A stretch of DNA of 64,000 nt from Streptomyces sp. NBC_00234 (GTDB taxonomy: Bacteria > Actinomycetota > Actinomycetes > Streptomycetales > Streptomycetaceae): contig NZ_CP108101.1 of the NCBI RefSeq assembly GCF_036195325.1, positions 4,588,001 to 4,652,000 of the forward strand, read 5' to 3'. Both the position numbers and the translations under genes were made by a program. The notes under the pieces are model-generated. The model searched no databases and was not told the DNA's origin. It worked only from the letters and a program-made list of their open reading frames with translations. Below, piece by piece: positions 1 through 7,795 of this stretch; position 1 is the stretch's first letter; every line of letters starts with the position of its first letter.

Positions 1-401
1 TACGTGGCCTTCTTGGAGCCGTAGTCGTTGGCGGCAGTGTCCTTCGAGATCACCTCGGCCACCAACTCGATGTCCTGATAGCGCCACCGGCCCTTCTCGT
101 CCTTCGCGGCACCCTCCGCCAGGGCGACGACGTCGGAGGCGAAGCCATTGAGCCGCCCGGGGAAGTCGATGCGTACGTCGGACTTCAGTTGCTTCCGCGC
201 GTACCCGGCTCGCAGTTGCTCGACGATGTCGAAGATGATCTCCCAGTGGGTGTCCCGCTGGGGCGACATGAAGATGTTCCCCTCGACGATCTCGACCTTG
301 AATCCCTCGGGGGTGGGCTCAAGCCACTCGAACATCATGTCGAGTGTGCGCTCGTCGCTCTCTTCGGCCATCTCGATCCTGTCGGTGTCGACGACGGTCA
401 T
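1..401 (-). CDS. Uma2 family (DUF820) putative endonuclease, 3' end cut by window
   Basis: The reading frame starts at an ATG at 401 preceded by a good Shine-Dalgarno (GGGGAGGAG about 8 nt upstream) and runs off the left edge, so only the first 133 residues are visible. The segment EVISKDT followed by YGSKK near the edge matches the Uma2/DUF820 fold, a PD-(D/E)xK nuclease-like family that is greatly expanded in Streptomyces and has no settled cellular role. The visible part keeps the acidic residue and lysine expected of the active site. It diverges from thpR. A second Uma2 gene lies at 26057-26668; the two are only distantly alike. Confidence 0.82.
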   Translation of the reverse strand, partial: MTVVDTDRIEMAEESDERTLDMMFEWLEPTPEGFKVEIVEGNIFMSPQRDTHWEIIFDIVEQLRAGYARKQLKSDVRIDFPGRLNGFASDVVALAEGAAKDEKGRWRYQDIELVAEVISKDTAANDYGSKKAT

Positions 402-502
402 CGTGGCGCTCCTCCCCGCCGCCGCACGGGCGCGCGGACAGCCGCGTAGTACAACGATACGCACGGTGACCCGGACACGCCGGGAGCTGCCAGACTCCGC
501 GC

Positions 503-1066
503 ATGAGACTGTTCGCCGCCGTCCTGCCGCCCGCCGAGGCCGTCGAGGAGCTGCACCGGGCCGTTGTCCCGGTCCGGGCGCTGCCCGGTGCCGTCAACCT
601 CCGCTGGACCGCCCGGGAGGGCTGGCACTACACGCTCGCCTTTCTCGGCGAGGTGGACGAGGAGCTGCTCCCCGAGCTGTACGGGCGGATGGAACGCGCC
701 GCCCGGCGCACCGAACCATTCCCCCTGCGCGTCCACGGCGCCGGCCGGTTCGACGGACGGGCGCTGTGGGCCGGGGCCGCGGGCGGGCTCGACAGCCTGC
801 GGCGGCTCGCCGAACGGGCCGACGCGGCGGCCCGCAGGTCCGGTGTGCCCATGGAGGAGCACCGCCGCTACACCGCGCACCTGACGCTTGCCCGGAGCCG
901 GGTCCAGGCCGACCTGACCCCGTACACCGCCGCCCTCGAAGGCTTCGAGGGGATGCACTGGGAGGCCGACGAGCTGAGTCTCGTACGCAGCAGGCTGCCC
1001 GTGGACGGGGTGCCGGGCGAGCAGCCGCGCTACGAGGTCGTGCGGGCCTGGCCGCTGGGACGCTGA
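503..1066 (+). CDS. thpR: RNA 2',3'-cyclic phosphodiesterase (2'-5' RNA ligase family)
   Basis: A 187-residue cytoplasmic protein of the 2H phosphoesterase superfamily, the usual length for bacterial ThpR. The two signature tetrapeptides are visible: HYTL (residues 42-45) and HLTL (126-129), whose histidines and threonines form the two-fold active site hydrolysing 2',3'-cyclic phosphate ends of RNA. There is no convincing Shine-Dalgarno. A -10-like CAGACT ends 6 nt before the ATG, which fits leaderless initiation. The small ORF at 1089 follows closely on the same strand. The physiological substrate is unknown for bacterial members generally. Confidence 0.9.
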   Translation: MRLFAAVLPPAEAVEELHRAVVPVRALPGAVNLRWTAREGWHYTLAFLGEVDEELLPELYGRMERAARRTEPFPLRVHGAGRFDGRALWAGAAGGLDSLRRLAERADAAARRSGVPMEEHRRYTAHLTLARSRVQADLTPYTAALEGFEGMHWEADELSLVRSRLPVDGVPGEQPRYEVVRAWPLGR

Positions 1067-1088
1067 GCGGTGCGGTTACGCTCGACGG

Positions 1089-1178
1089 GTGGACCCGAAG
1101 ACCAGAAACCGCATCATGGCCGCCGTGCTCGTGCTCATGTTCGTCGTCGTAGCCGTGGCGGCAGCCGTCGGAGCATGA
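1089..1178 (+). CDS. Putative 29-residue single-pass membrane peptide
   Basis: A 30-codon frame with GTG start and TGA stop lies 22 nt after thpR. It has a charged N-terminus (VDPKTRNR) followed by a continuous hydrophobic stretch (IMAAVLVLMFVVVAVAAAVG), so it would be a one-span membrane peptide with a short cytoplasmic tail. No ribosome binding site is present, but a -10-like TACGCT sits exactly 6 nt before the GTG, the spacing seen for several leaderless starts in this window. Short peptides of this shape occur in Streptomyces, but I cannot assign a family. Chance is possible because it is so short. Confidence 0.42.
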   Translation: MDPKTRNRIMAAVLVLMFVVVAVAAAVGA

Positions 1179-1202
1179 CGACGGCCGCCCGGCCGTATCC
1201 GA

Positions 1203-2198
1203 CTACCAGGCGAAGTTCTCCGGGGACGGCCCCGGGCCCGGGAAGATCTCTTCCAGTGAGGCCAGCACCTCGTCCGGAAGCTCCAGCTCGATCGCACGCA
1301 GTGCCGAGTCGAGCTGTTCCTGTGTGCGCGGGCCGCTGATCGGCCCGGTCACGCCCGGCCGGGTCAGCAGCCAGGCCAGACCCACCTCGCCGGGTTCGAG
1401 ACCGTGCTTGTCGAGCAGGTCCTCGTACGCCTGGACCTGCGCCCGCACCTTCGGATCGGCCAGCGCCTCGCCGGACCGCCCCGAGGTGGACCGGGCGCCG
1501 CCGCCCTCGCGCTCCTTGCGGAGCGCGCCGCCGAGCAGCCCGCCGTGCAGCGGCGACCACGGGATCACCCCGAGGCCGTACTCCTGCGCGGCCGGAATGA
1601 CCTCCATCTCGGCACCGCGCTGCATCAGGTTGTAGATGCACTGCTCGCTGACCAGACCGTACGAACCGAGCCGCCTGGCCGTCTCGTTCGCCTGGGCGAT
1701 CCCCCACCCGGGGAAGTTCGACGAGCCCGCGTACAGGATCTTGCCCTGCTGGATCAGTACGTCGATGGCCTGCCAGATCTCCTCGACCGGGGTCGACCGG
1801 TCGATGTGGTGGAACTGGTACAGGTCGATGTGGTCGGTCTGGAGCCGCTTGAGGCTGGCGTCGACCGCCCGGCGGATGTTGAGTGCGGAGAGCTTGTCGT
1901 GGTTCGGCCAGGCATCCCCGTCGGCCGCCATGTTGCCGTAGACCTTGGTGGCGAGGACGACCTTGTCGCGGCGGTCGCCGCCCTCGGCGAACCAGGTGCC
2001 GAGGATCTCCTCGGTGCGCCCCTTGTTCTCGCCCCACCCATACACGTTGGCGGTGTCGAAGAAGTTGACCCCTGCCTCCAGGGCGGAGTCCATGATCGCG
2101 TGGCTGTCGGCCTCGTTGGTCTGCGGTCCGAAGTTCATCGTCCCGAGGACGAGCCGGCTGACCTTGAGTCCCGTGCGTCCGAGCTGCGTGTACTTCAT
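1203..2198 (-). CDS. Aldo/keto reductase
   Basis: A 331-residue NADPH-dependent oxidoreductase of the TIM-barrel AKR superfamily. The catalytic tetrad is readable as D48, Y53, K85 and H130 (numbered from MKYTQLGRTG), and the LG(T/R)TGLKVS opening is typical of the YajO/YhdN-like branch acting on small aldehydes or ketones. I took the ATG at 2198 because homologues begin there. A TTG at 2207 with GAAGG 7 nt upstream is a serious alternative that adds three residues. It lies 64 nt downstream of the iminopeptidase gene on the same strand, with an 18-bp perfect palindrome between. The physiological substrate cannot be deduced. Confidence 0.9.
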   Translation of the reverse strand: MKYTQLGRTGLKVSRLVLGTMNFGPQTNEADSHAIMDSALEAGVNFFDTANVYGWGENKGRTEEILGTWFAEGGDRRDKVVLATKVYGNMAADGDAWPNHDKLSALNIRRAVDASLKRLQTDHIDLYQFHHIDRSTPVEEIWQAIDVLIQQGKILYAGSSNFPGWGIAQANETARRLGSYGLVSEQCIYNLMQRGAEMEVIPAAQEYGLGVIPWSPLHGGLLGGALRKEREGGGARSTSGRSGEALADPKVRAQVQAYEDLLDKHGLEPGEVGLAWLLTRPGVTGPISGPRTQEQLDSALRAIELELPDEVLASLEEIFPGPGPSPENFAW

Positions 2199-2215
2199 GA
2201 GGGCCAAGCCAACGC

Positions 2216-2233
2216 CTTCGAGCGCGCTCGAAG
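2216..2233. promoter_or_regulatory. Perfect 18-bp palindrome upstream of the aldo/keto reductase
   Basis: CTTCGAGCGCGCTCGAAG reads identically on both strands and lies 17 nt before the aldo/keto reductase ATG, overlapping the GAAGG that could serve the alternative TTG start. It could be an operator, or a hairpin that ends or attenuates the upstream transcript. There is no T-run after it. Confidence 0.4.
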
Positions 2234-2262
2234 CAAGAGGCGGACCGGGCCCGTCGGCCGCG

Positions 2263-3237
2263 TTACGCCTCCTGCGCGAACCGGTCCAGCGCAGCCAGCA
2301 CCGCCCGCCTGGTCGCCGTCCCGCCCAGATGCCCCGCGTCCTCGATCACCGTCAACTCGGCGTCCGGCCACACCTTGGCCAACTCCCAGGCGGTGACCAG
2401 CGGACCGGCCAGGTCGAACCTGCCGTGCACCAGCACCCCGGGAATCCCCGCCAGCCGTCCCGCGTCCCGGATCAGCTGCCCCTCCTCCAGCCAGGCGCCG
2501 TGCGAGAAGTAGTGCGAGCAGATCCGGACGAGCGCCGTCTGCGCGGGGCCCGGCCGGCCGCTGTACGGGGGAGGTCCCGTGTACGCCTCCTGGGAGAGCA
2601 CCGCGTCCTCCCAGGCGCACCAGTCGGCCGTCGCCCGCGCGCGCACCTGCGGATCGGGGCTCTCCATCCTGCGCGCGTACGCGGCGACGAGATCACCGGG
2701 CCCCGCCGCCTCTGGCACGCCCGCCCGGAACAGGTCCCACGCCTCGGGGAAGACGGCCCCGGAGCCCCGGTACAGCCAGTCGATCTCGCTGCGCCGGGTC
2801 GTCGTCACCGACGCGATCACGATCTCCGAGACGCGCTCCGGGTGCTGCTCGGCGTACGCCAGGATCAGCGTGGAGCCCCAGGAACCCCCGTACAGGAGCC
2901 ACCTGTCGATCCCGAGGTGGACGCGCAGCCGCTCCATGTCGTCGATCAGATGGCCGGTCGTGTTGAACCGCATGTCGGCGGCCGGGTCGCTCGCGTGCGG
3001 GGTGGAGCGCCCGCAGTTGCGCTGGTCGAAGAGGACGACCCGGTACCGCTCGGGGTCGAAGTACTGGCGCGACCGGGCGTTGCACCCCGACCCCGGCCCG
3101 CCGTGGACCACCAGCGCGGGCTTGCCGGCCGGGTTGCCACAGACCTCCCAGTACACGAGGTTGCCGTCGCCGACGTCGAGCATGCCGTGGTCGTACGGCT
3201 CGATGGGCGGGTACTTCTCGTCCGGCTCGCGGTCCAC
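2263..3237 (-). CDS. pip: Proline iminopeptidase (alpha/beta hydrolase, family S33)
   Basis: A 324-residue cytosolic exopeptidase that removes N-terminal proline from peptides. The oxyanion motif HGGPG is at 45-49, the nucleophile elbow GGSWGS places the catalytic serine at 119, and D275 (GRFDLAGP) and H303 (DAGHLGG) complete the triad. The GTG start at 3237 lies 2 nt after the kinase stop and is preceded by AAGGG, so the two genes are almost certainly co-transcribed and translationally coupled. The overlapping frame continues further upstream, but that part is a shadow of the kinase gene. The pairing of a peptidase with a sensor carrying an amino-acid-binding-like domain is suggestive, but a functional link is inference. 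Confidence 0.92.
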   Translation of the reverse strand: MDREPDEKYPPIEPYDHGMLDVGDGNLVYWEVCGNPAGKPALVVHGGPGSGCNARSRQYFDPERYRVVLFDQRNCGRSTPHASDPAADMRFNTTGHLIDDMERLRVHLGIDRWLLYGGSWGSTLILAYAEQHPERVSEIVIASVTTTRRSEIDWLYRGSGAVFPEAWDLFRAGVPEAAGPGDLVAAYARRMESPDPQVRARATADWCAWEDAVLSQEAYTGPPPYSGRPGPAQTALVRICSHYFSHGAWLEEGQLIRDAGRLAGIPGVLVHGRFDLAGPLVTAWELAKVWPDAELTVIEDAGHLGGTATRRAVLAALDRFAQEA

Positions 3238-3239
3238 GG

Positions 3240-5237
3240 TCAGTAGCCCTTGCACTCGGTCAGGTCGGGCAGGCCGGGCGGGTTCGCCCGGCCCGTGAGC
3301 GGAGACAGGTGCTTCGTGTACAGGTCCTCCCAGACCCGGCCGGCCAGGATGCCCTTCAGGGTGGCGCACACCTCGCTCTTGAGGAGCGGGGACTTGGGCC
3401 GCATGCCCACGCCGTAGCCCTCCGCGCCCCCGACGTTCTCCAACTGGCGCACCTTGCCCGGGTTCTCCTTGACGTACCCGGCGAGAATGACGTCGTCCGT
3501 GGCCACCGCGTAGATGTCCGAGGTCCTGTCGAGGAGCTTGTCCAGGCAGTCCTGGTAGGTGTTGGGCGGGGACTTCACCAGCTTGAACCCGGCTTCGGGC
3601 AGCCACTTCTCGTACGTGGAGTCCCGCGCGGTGCACACCTCGACCTGAAGTGTCTGGAGGTCGCTGGTGTCCCGGATGGTGTACTTGCTCGACTTCTCAC
3701 GCACCAGGAATCCCCGGCTCGCCTCGTAGTACGGACCCGCGAAGTCGACGCTGTACTCGGTGGGCGGTGCGGTCTTCCGTTCCTCGGTGATGCTGTACGA
3801 GGCGATGACGAGGTCCACGAGTTTGACCTTCAGAGCGGTGCTCCGGTAGTCCGTGGCGACGGTGGTGAAGTCGACCTCGTCCCGCTCGTATCCCATGCGG
3901 CGGGCGATCTCGTAGGCCAGGTCGATGTCGTAACCCGAGTACTTCTTGGTCTTCTTGTCGTACTTGCTCAGGCCCGGCTGATCGTCCTTGACACCGATCT
4001 TCAGCATCGGGTGGGTGTCCTTCCACCGCTCCTTCCCGCTGCCCTGACCCGATCCGGCGCCGGTGCTCTCCTTGCCGTCCGGCTCGTCGTCGGCGGACAG
4101 GGCGAGCCAGCCCGCACCCAGGAGGGCGACGCACAGCGCCAGGACCCCCGCCTTCAGCAGGGTCCGGCCGCCCGGCCGTCGCGGGCCACCCGCCGGAGCG
4201 GGACCGGATGCCGGAACCGGGACGGGCGGGGCGACCGCGGCCGGGACGGGTGTGGCGGGCCTGACCGCCGACGGCGGGTCGAGGACCTGCTGGAGCATCT
4301 CCTCGGCCAGGGCCGCGCTCAGGCGCTGCTGCGGATCCCTGGTCAGCAGGCCCTCGATGACGGGCGCCAGGGGGCCCGCGTACTGGAAGGGCGGCACGGG
4401 CGACGTCTCGATGGCCACCTGCACCTGCCACTGGTTCGGGCCGGGGAAGGGCGTGCGGCCCTCGACCATCTCGTACAGCGTGATGCCCAGCGCCCACAGG
4501 TCGGACGCGGGAGTGGCCGCCGGCGCCGAGGAGTCGAAGAGTTCGGGAGCCAGGTACTCGGGGGTGCCGATGACCGTCCCCGCCTGGGTGACCGGCAGGG
4601 CGCCGTCGAACTTGGCGATGCCGAAGTCCACCAGGATCGCGTGCCCGCCCTCGCCGACGACCACGTTGTGCGGCTTCACGTCACGGTGGACGACCTCGGC
4701 CCCGTGCACCGCGCGCAGGCCCTGGAGCACCTGGAGGGCCAGGCGTGCCGCCTTCGGAACGGCGAGTGTCCCCTCGCTCCGCAGCAGCTCCGCCAGGCTC
4801 TTGGCGTCGACGAGCTTCATCACGATCCAGACCTGGTGATCGGTCTCCACCTGGTCGTGAACCGTCACCACGTTCGGATGCTCGATCTTGGCGATGGCCT
4901 GCGCCTCCTGGCGGGCCCGCGCCATCGCCTCGGCCTGCGCGTCACCGGTCAGGGCACTGCGGTCGAGGAGCCCCTTCACGGCGACGAAGCGGCGGAGCTT
5001 CGTGTCCTGGGCCCTCCAGACCTCGCCCATGCCGCCGTGGCCGATCAGCGTCAGCAGCTCGTAGCGGCCGTTGATCACCATGCCCGGCACCGGAGGTCCC
5101 GTGTGCCGCGCCGTCTCCGGCGGAGCCTGTGCGACCCGTTCGTCGTCCGCCCGCTGGAGACGGGCGTCCGCCCAGCCGTCGGAACCGCTGGCGGAACCGT
5201 CGCCCGCACCGCCGTCGGCCATGTCTTCGTCGGGCAT
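3240..5237 (-). CDS. Transmembrane Ser/Thr protein kinase fused to a type 3 extracellular solute-binding domain
   Basis: 665 residues. Cytoplasmic Hanks-type kinase (about 59-320): glycine loop GHGGMG, K88, catalytic HRD at 184-186 and DFG at 204-206 are all intact. A proline/alanine-rich linker and one membrane helix (about 361-381) follow. The outer part (about 410-665) resembles the periplasmic-binding fold of glutamate/polar amino-acid ABC transporters (MLKIGVKDDQPG, GYDIDLAYEIARRMGY). The architecture implies that ligand binding outside controls phosphorylation inside. The ATG at 5237 is chosen for its AGGGGGGG ribosome site 7 nt upstream; a GTG at 5267 is possible. A -10-like TAGGGT lies upstream. 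Proline iminopeptidase follows within 2 nt. Confidence 0.9.
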   Translation of the reverse strand: MPDEDMADGGAGDGSASGSDGWADARLQRADDERVAQAPPETARHTGPPVPGMVINGRYELLTLIGHGGMGEVWRAQDTKLRRFVAVKGLLDRSALTGDAQAEAMARARQEAQAIAKIEHPNVVTVHDQVETDHQVWIVMKLVDAKSLAELLRSEGTLAVPKAARLALQVLQGLRAVHGAEVVHRDVKPHNVVVGEGGHAILVDFGIAKFDGALPVTQAGTVIGTPEYLAPELFDSSAPAATPASDLWALGITLYEMVEGRTPFPGPNQWQVQVAIETSPVPPFQYAGPLAPVIEGLLTRDPQQRLSAALAEEMLQQVLDPPSAVRPATPVPAAVAPPVPVPASGPAPAGGPRRPGGRTLLKAGVLALCVALLGAGWLALSADDEPDGKESTGAGSGQGSGKERWKDTHPMLKIGVKDDQPGLSKYDKKTKKYSGYDIDLAYEIARRMGYERDEVDFTTVATDYRSTALKVKLVDLVIASYSITEERKTAPPTEYSVDFAGPYYEASRGFLVREKSSKYTIRDTSDLQTLQVEVCTARDSTYEKWLPEAGFKLVKSPPNTYQDCLDKLLDRTSDIYAVATDDVILAGYVKENPGKVRQLENVGGAEGYGVGMRPKSPLLKSEVCATLKGILAGRVWEDLYTKHLSPLTGRANPPGLPDLTECKGY

Positions 5238-5359
5238 ACGACCCCCCCTGTGCACTCCGTCGATCACGCCACCCTAGACGTTGTCCAAACCCACGGGCTC
5301 TGCGACGACTTGCGATTCGGCAACGACCCGAACGAGTCCCCCGTTCCCCCGTCGATTCC

Positions 5360-5374
5360 CGAACGGCCCGTTCG
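5360..5374 (-). terminator. Short perfect hairpin after the SDR gene
   Basis: CGAACGGCCCGTTCG forms a 7-bp perfect stem around one base, beginning 11 nt beyond the SDR stop codon and ahead of the kinase promoter. The position suggests a transcription end for the SDR gene. No T-run follows and the loop is too tight for an ideal RNA hairpin, so an operator role is also possible. Confidence 0.35.
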
Positions 5375-5384
5375 CCGAAGGCAT

Positions 5385-6155
5385 CTAGGAGGCCGAACCG
5401 CCGTTGCTCTTCAGCAGCTGGCCGTTGACCCACTGGCCCCGGGGCGAGCAGAGGAAGTCCACGAGGTGCGCGGTGTCCCGCGGGGTCCCCAGACGGCCGA
5501 GCGGGGTGGCCGTGCGGCAGGCGTCCCGCACCTCGTCGGACATCCAGCCGGTGTCCACCGGACCGGGGTTGATGACGTTGGCGGTGACCCCGAGATGGGC
5601 GAGTTCGTGGGCGGCGGCCAGGGTGATCCGGTCCAGTGCGCCCTTGCTCGCCCCGTAGGGGAGGTTGCCGACGGTGTGGTCGCTGGTGAGCGCGACGATC
5701 CGGCCGGTCCCGGTGGCGGCGCGGAAGCGGAGACCGTACTCCCGGATCAGCAGCCAGGTGGCGCGGGCGTTGACGGCGAAGTGCCGGTCGAAGCTCTCGA
5801 CGGTGGTGTCCAGCAGCCCGGAGTCGACGGACTCCGCGTGACTGAGGACGAGCGCGGTGACGGGCCCCAGACCGCGCTCCGCCTCGTCGAAGATCCTGGA
5901 GGGGGCGTCCGGGTCCGAGAGATCCGCCTCGATCGCCACGGACCGCGCTCCGGCGGTGTGAAGCTCCTCGGACACGGCCTCCGGGGCGCCTTCCTCGATT
6001 CCCCATGTCATGCGCCGGTCGTAGGGCGTCCAGTAGGTGAAGGCGATGTCCCAGCCCGAGGAGGCCAGCCGTCGCGCGATCCCGGCCCCGATGCCGACGG
6101 TACGTCCCACGCCGGTGATCAGGGCGATGGGGCGAGGGTGTTCGGTGGTAGTCAC
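5385..6155 (-). CDS. SDR family NAD(P)-dependent oxidoreductase
   Basis: A 256-residue Rossmann-fold reductase of the classical short-chain type. The cofactor motif TGVGRTVGIG is at 14-23, S158 with the YxxxK pair Y167/K171 forms the active site, and PGPVDTGW near residue 200 matches the family. The usual NNAG motif of strand 4 reads LSHAES, a drift seen in FabI-like and FabG-like outliers. The N-terminus resembles the FabG/YgfF group, but no substrate can be read. It stands alone between the kinase operon and a divergent cupin-like gene; the ATG at 6155 has no strong ribosome site. Confidence 0.88.
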   Translation of the reverse strand: MTTTEHPRPIALITGVGRTVGIGAGIARRLASSGWDIAFTYWTPYDRRMTWGIEEGAPEAVSEELHTAGARSVAIEADLSDPDAPSRIFDEAERGLGPVTALVLSHAESVDSGLLDTTVESFDRHFAVNARATWLLIREYGLRFRAATGTGRIVALTSDHTVGNLPYGASKGALDRITLAAAHELAHLGVTANVINPGPVDTGWMSDEVRDACRTATPLGRLGTPRDTAHLVDFLCSPRGQWVNGQLLKSNGGSAS

Positions 6156-6387
6156 GGCAAGCGATCATCCGGGAGGGCCCGGGCGGCGGCAACCCTAGAC
6201 CGACCGGCACATGGGGGGCGGCGTCGCGGGGCTGGGCACGCACATCTGCAGCGTTGTCGTCAGTCACCAACGCTCCGCGTTGACTCCCTCCTCCGCCTTG
6301 CAGCTGCACGCACCCAGCCCCGCTCCTTCTCCCACCCCCCATGTGCCGGTCGGTCTTATTCGGCCCCCCGGGCGTAGCCTGGACGCC

Positions 6388-6894
6388 GTGAACGCGACCC
6401 CCCACGTACTGGCCGTACTCGACGACGTCCTCGCTTCCGTCGCTCCGGGCGACCGCGGTTCTCTCTGGCAACTGGCCGAAAAGAGTCGCGAATTGGACGC
6501 GAATCTGGTGCATCTGCCAGCGGATACGGAGGTGGCGGAGCACCAGGAGAACACCCTGGACGTCCTCCTGGTCGTCCTGGCGGGCTCCGGCCGTCTGCTG
6601 ACGGGCCCGGACACCCTGCCCCTCACCCCCAGCACGGTCACCTGGCTTCCCCGCACCTCGCGCCGTGCCCTGGTGGCGGGCCCGGAGGGCCTCTCCTACC
6701 TGACGGTCCACCGGCGCCGCCCCGGTCTGTCCATCGCGTCCCCGGCCACGGCGCCGGTCACGTCCTCCGCCACGGCCGAGGGCGGCGAGGCGCCCTGCCT
6801 GCTGGACCGGGTCTGCCCGGGGTGCGGCCGGGTCGCGGAGGGGGCCTCGGTGAACTTCTGCGGCTGGTGCGGGGAGCGGCTGGCGGGGTACTGA
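6388..6894 (+). CDS. Small cupin-like protein with C-terminal zinc ribbon
   Basis: 168 residues from a GTG at 6388; an in-frame ORF extends upstream but reads like non-coding sequence. The first two thirds look like a single cupin barrel (HLPADTEVAEHQENTLDVLLVVLAGSG, then TVTWLPRTSRRAL), although the usual metal-binding histidine set is incomplete. The last 30 residues hold two CxxC-type pairs (CPGCG and CGWCG) about 16 residues apart, a probable zinc ribbon. A -10-like TAGCCT ends 7 nt before the GTG with no Shine-Dalgarno, pointing to a leaderless transcript. I can see the domains but not the function. Confidence 0.75.
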   Translation: MNATPHVLAVLDDVLASVAPGDRGSLWQLAEKSRELDANLVHLPADTEVAEHQENTLDVLLVVLAGSGRLLTGPDTLPLTPSTVTWLPRTSRRALVAGPEGLSYLTVHRRRPGLSIASPATAPVTSSATAEGGEAPCLLDRVCPGCGRVAEGASVNFCGWCGERLAGY

Positions 6895-6927
6895 GGGGCG
6901 GGGCACCGCAGCACCCGCCGCCGTCCC

Positions 6928-6955
6928 GGCTGTCGCGTTCAGGCTGTCGCGTTCA
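6928..6955. repeat. 14-bp tandem duplication across the inhibitor stop codon
   Basis: GGCTGTCGCGTTCA occurs twice with no gap (6928-6941 and 6942-6955). On the minus strand the first-read copy starts with the TGA stop of the protease inhibitor gene, so the stop codon and the next 11 nt are exactly duplicated. This looks like a recent slippage event. Confidence 0.85.
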
Positions 6956-7411
6956 GAAGCGGAACACGGGCCCGGTCGCCGCGTCCATCACGCAGGCGTT
7001 GGGATAGGTCTTCCGCCAGGACACGGGGCGGCCCTGATACGTGCCGGCCGCCTCGGCGGTGACCGGGTCGAACTCCTTCGTGCACAGGTGGGGATCGCCG
7101 GGCAGCGCGTCGAAGTCCCCGCGCGCCTCGACCACATCGGCGCAGGCGGCCAGCGGGTCGGGGTGACCGCCGTCGTCGTCGGCGGCCGGACAGGCGAGGA
7201 CGACGGCACGCGACCGGACCCCGCCCGTTCCGCCGACCGAGAGGGTCAGCTCGAACTCCTCGGCGGCGAAGGACGGGCCAGAGGGGGTGCCGGGCGATGC
7301 GATCGCGGGTGTGACGGAGAGCGCGGGGCCGGGGGCGGGGGTGGCGTGGGCCGTACCGGCCAGACCGGTGCCGAGGAGGACGGCCGCGACAGCGGCGCTG
7401 ATCTTGTTCAT
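6953..7411 (-). CDS. Secreted Streptomyces subtilisin inhibitor (SSI) family protein, P1 lysine
   Basis: 152 residues with a Sec signal peptide (MNKISAAVAAVLLGTGLAG, likely cleavage after AHA at 23). The mature part carries the SSI landmarks: two disulfide cysteine pairs, DPVTAEAAGTYQG, and a C-terminus ending VFRF. Aligning LCTKEFDPV with the classical SSI reactive loop MCPMVYDPV places lysine at P1 and glutamate at P1'. P1 lysine is known to give inhibition of trypsin-like proteases as well as subtilisin. The usual role is control of the organism's own secreted proteases. It is a single gene with its own promoter region upstream. Confidence 0.93.
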   Translation of the reverse strand: MNKISAAVAAVLLGTGLAGTAHATPAPGPALSVTPAIASPGTPSGPSFAAEEFELTLSVGGTGGVRSRAVVLACPAADDDGGHPDPLAACADVVEARGDFDALPGDPHLCTKEFDPVTAEAAGTYQGRPVSWRKTYPNACVMDAATGPVFRF

Positions 7412-7546
7412 GGACGGCTAACGATCTGGCCGTGAACACGTCACCCCGTACGCAGGACGCCGAAGCCGTTGCTCCCGGCCAGCGGGTTTCCGGAGCAGTC
7501 GCCTGCGGCGGTCCCGGCGGTGGCCAGGCACAGGGGGGGGCTCGGC

Positions 7547-7795
7547 TCAGGCGGAGGCGCCGGCCGCGAATCCGACGAAGGACGCCCAGGCGGCGGGGGA
7601 GAGGGTGAGGGAGGGGACGGCGAGGTCCTTGGAGTCGCGGACGTGCACGGTGTGGGGGCAGGTGGCGATCTCTACGCAGTTGCCGCTGTTCTCGCCGCTG
7701 TAGCTGGACTTTGACCAGGCGAGGGCGATCTCTACGCAGTCGCCGCCCTCGTTGCCGCTGTAGCTGCTCTTGAACCAGTGGAGATCGGTGGTCAT
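7547..7795 (-). CDS. DUF397 protein with duplicated N-terminal motif
   Basis: 82 residues. DUF397 proteins are small Streptomyces partners of XRE regulators, as with WhiJ-type pairs. Unusually, the family core appears twice at the start: KSSYSG..GDCVEIA and then KSSYSG..GNCVEIA, followed by the single normal tail VHVRDSKD. At the DNA level the two copies are close, about 57 bp apart, so this is an internal tandem duplication. The start ATG overlaps the stop of the XRE gene (ATGA), which makes translational coupling very likely. It may modulate the DNA-binding partner. Confidence 0.9.
   Translation of the reverse strand: MTTDLHWFKSSYSGNEGGDCVEIALAWSKSSYSGENSGNCVEIATCPHTVHVRDSKDLAVPSLTLSPAAWASFVGFAAGASA

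Noticed and set aside
3309..6377. Very long open frame (about 1000 codons) on the plus strand
   Set aside because: It is antisense to the kinase and SDR genes, has no domain and low-complexity arginine/glycine content, and arises from GC-rich third-position bias.
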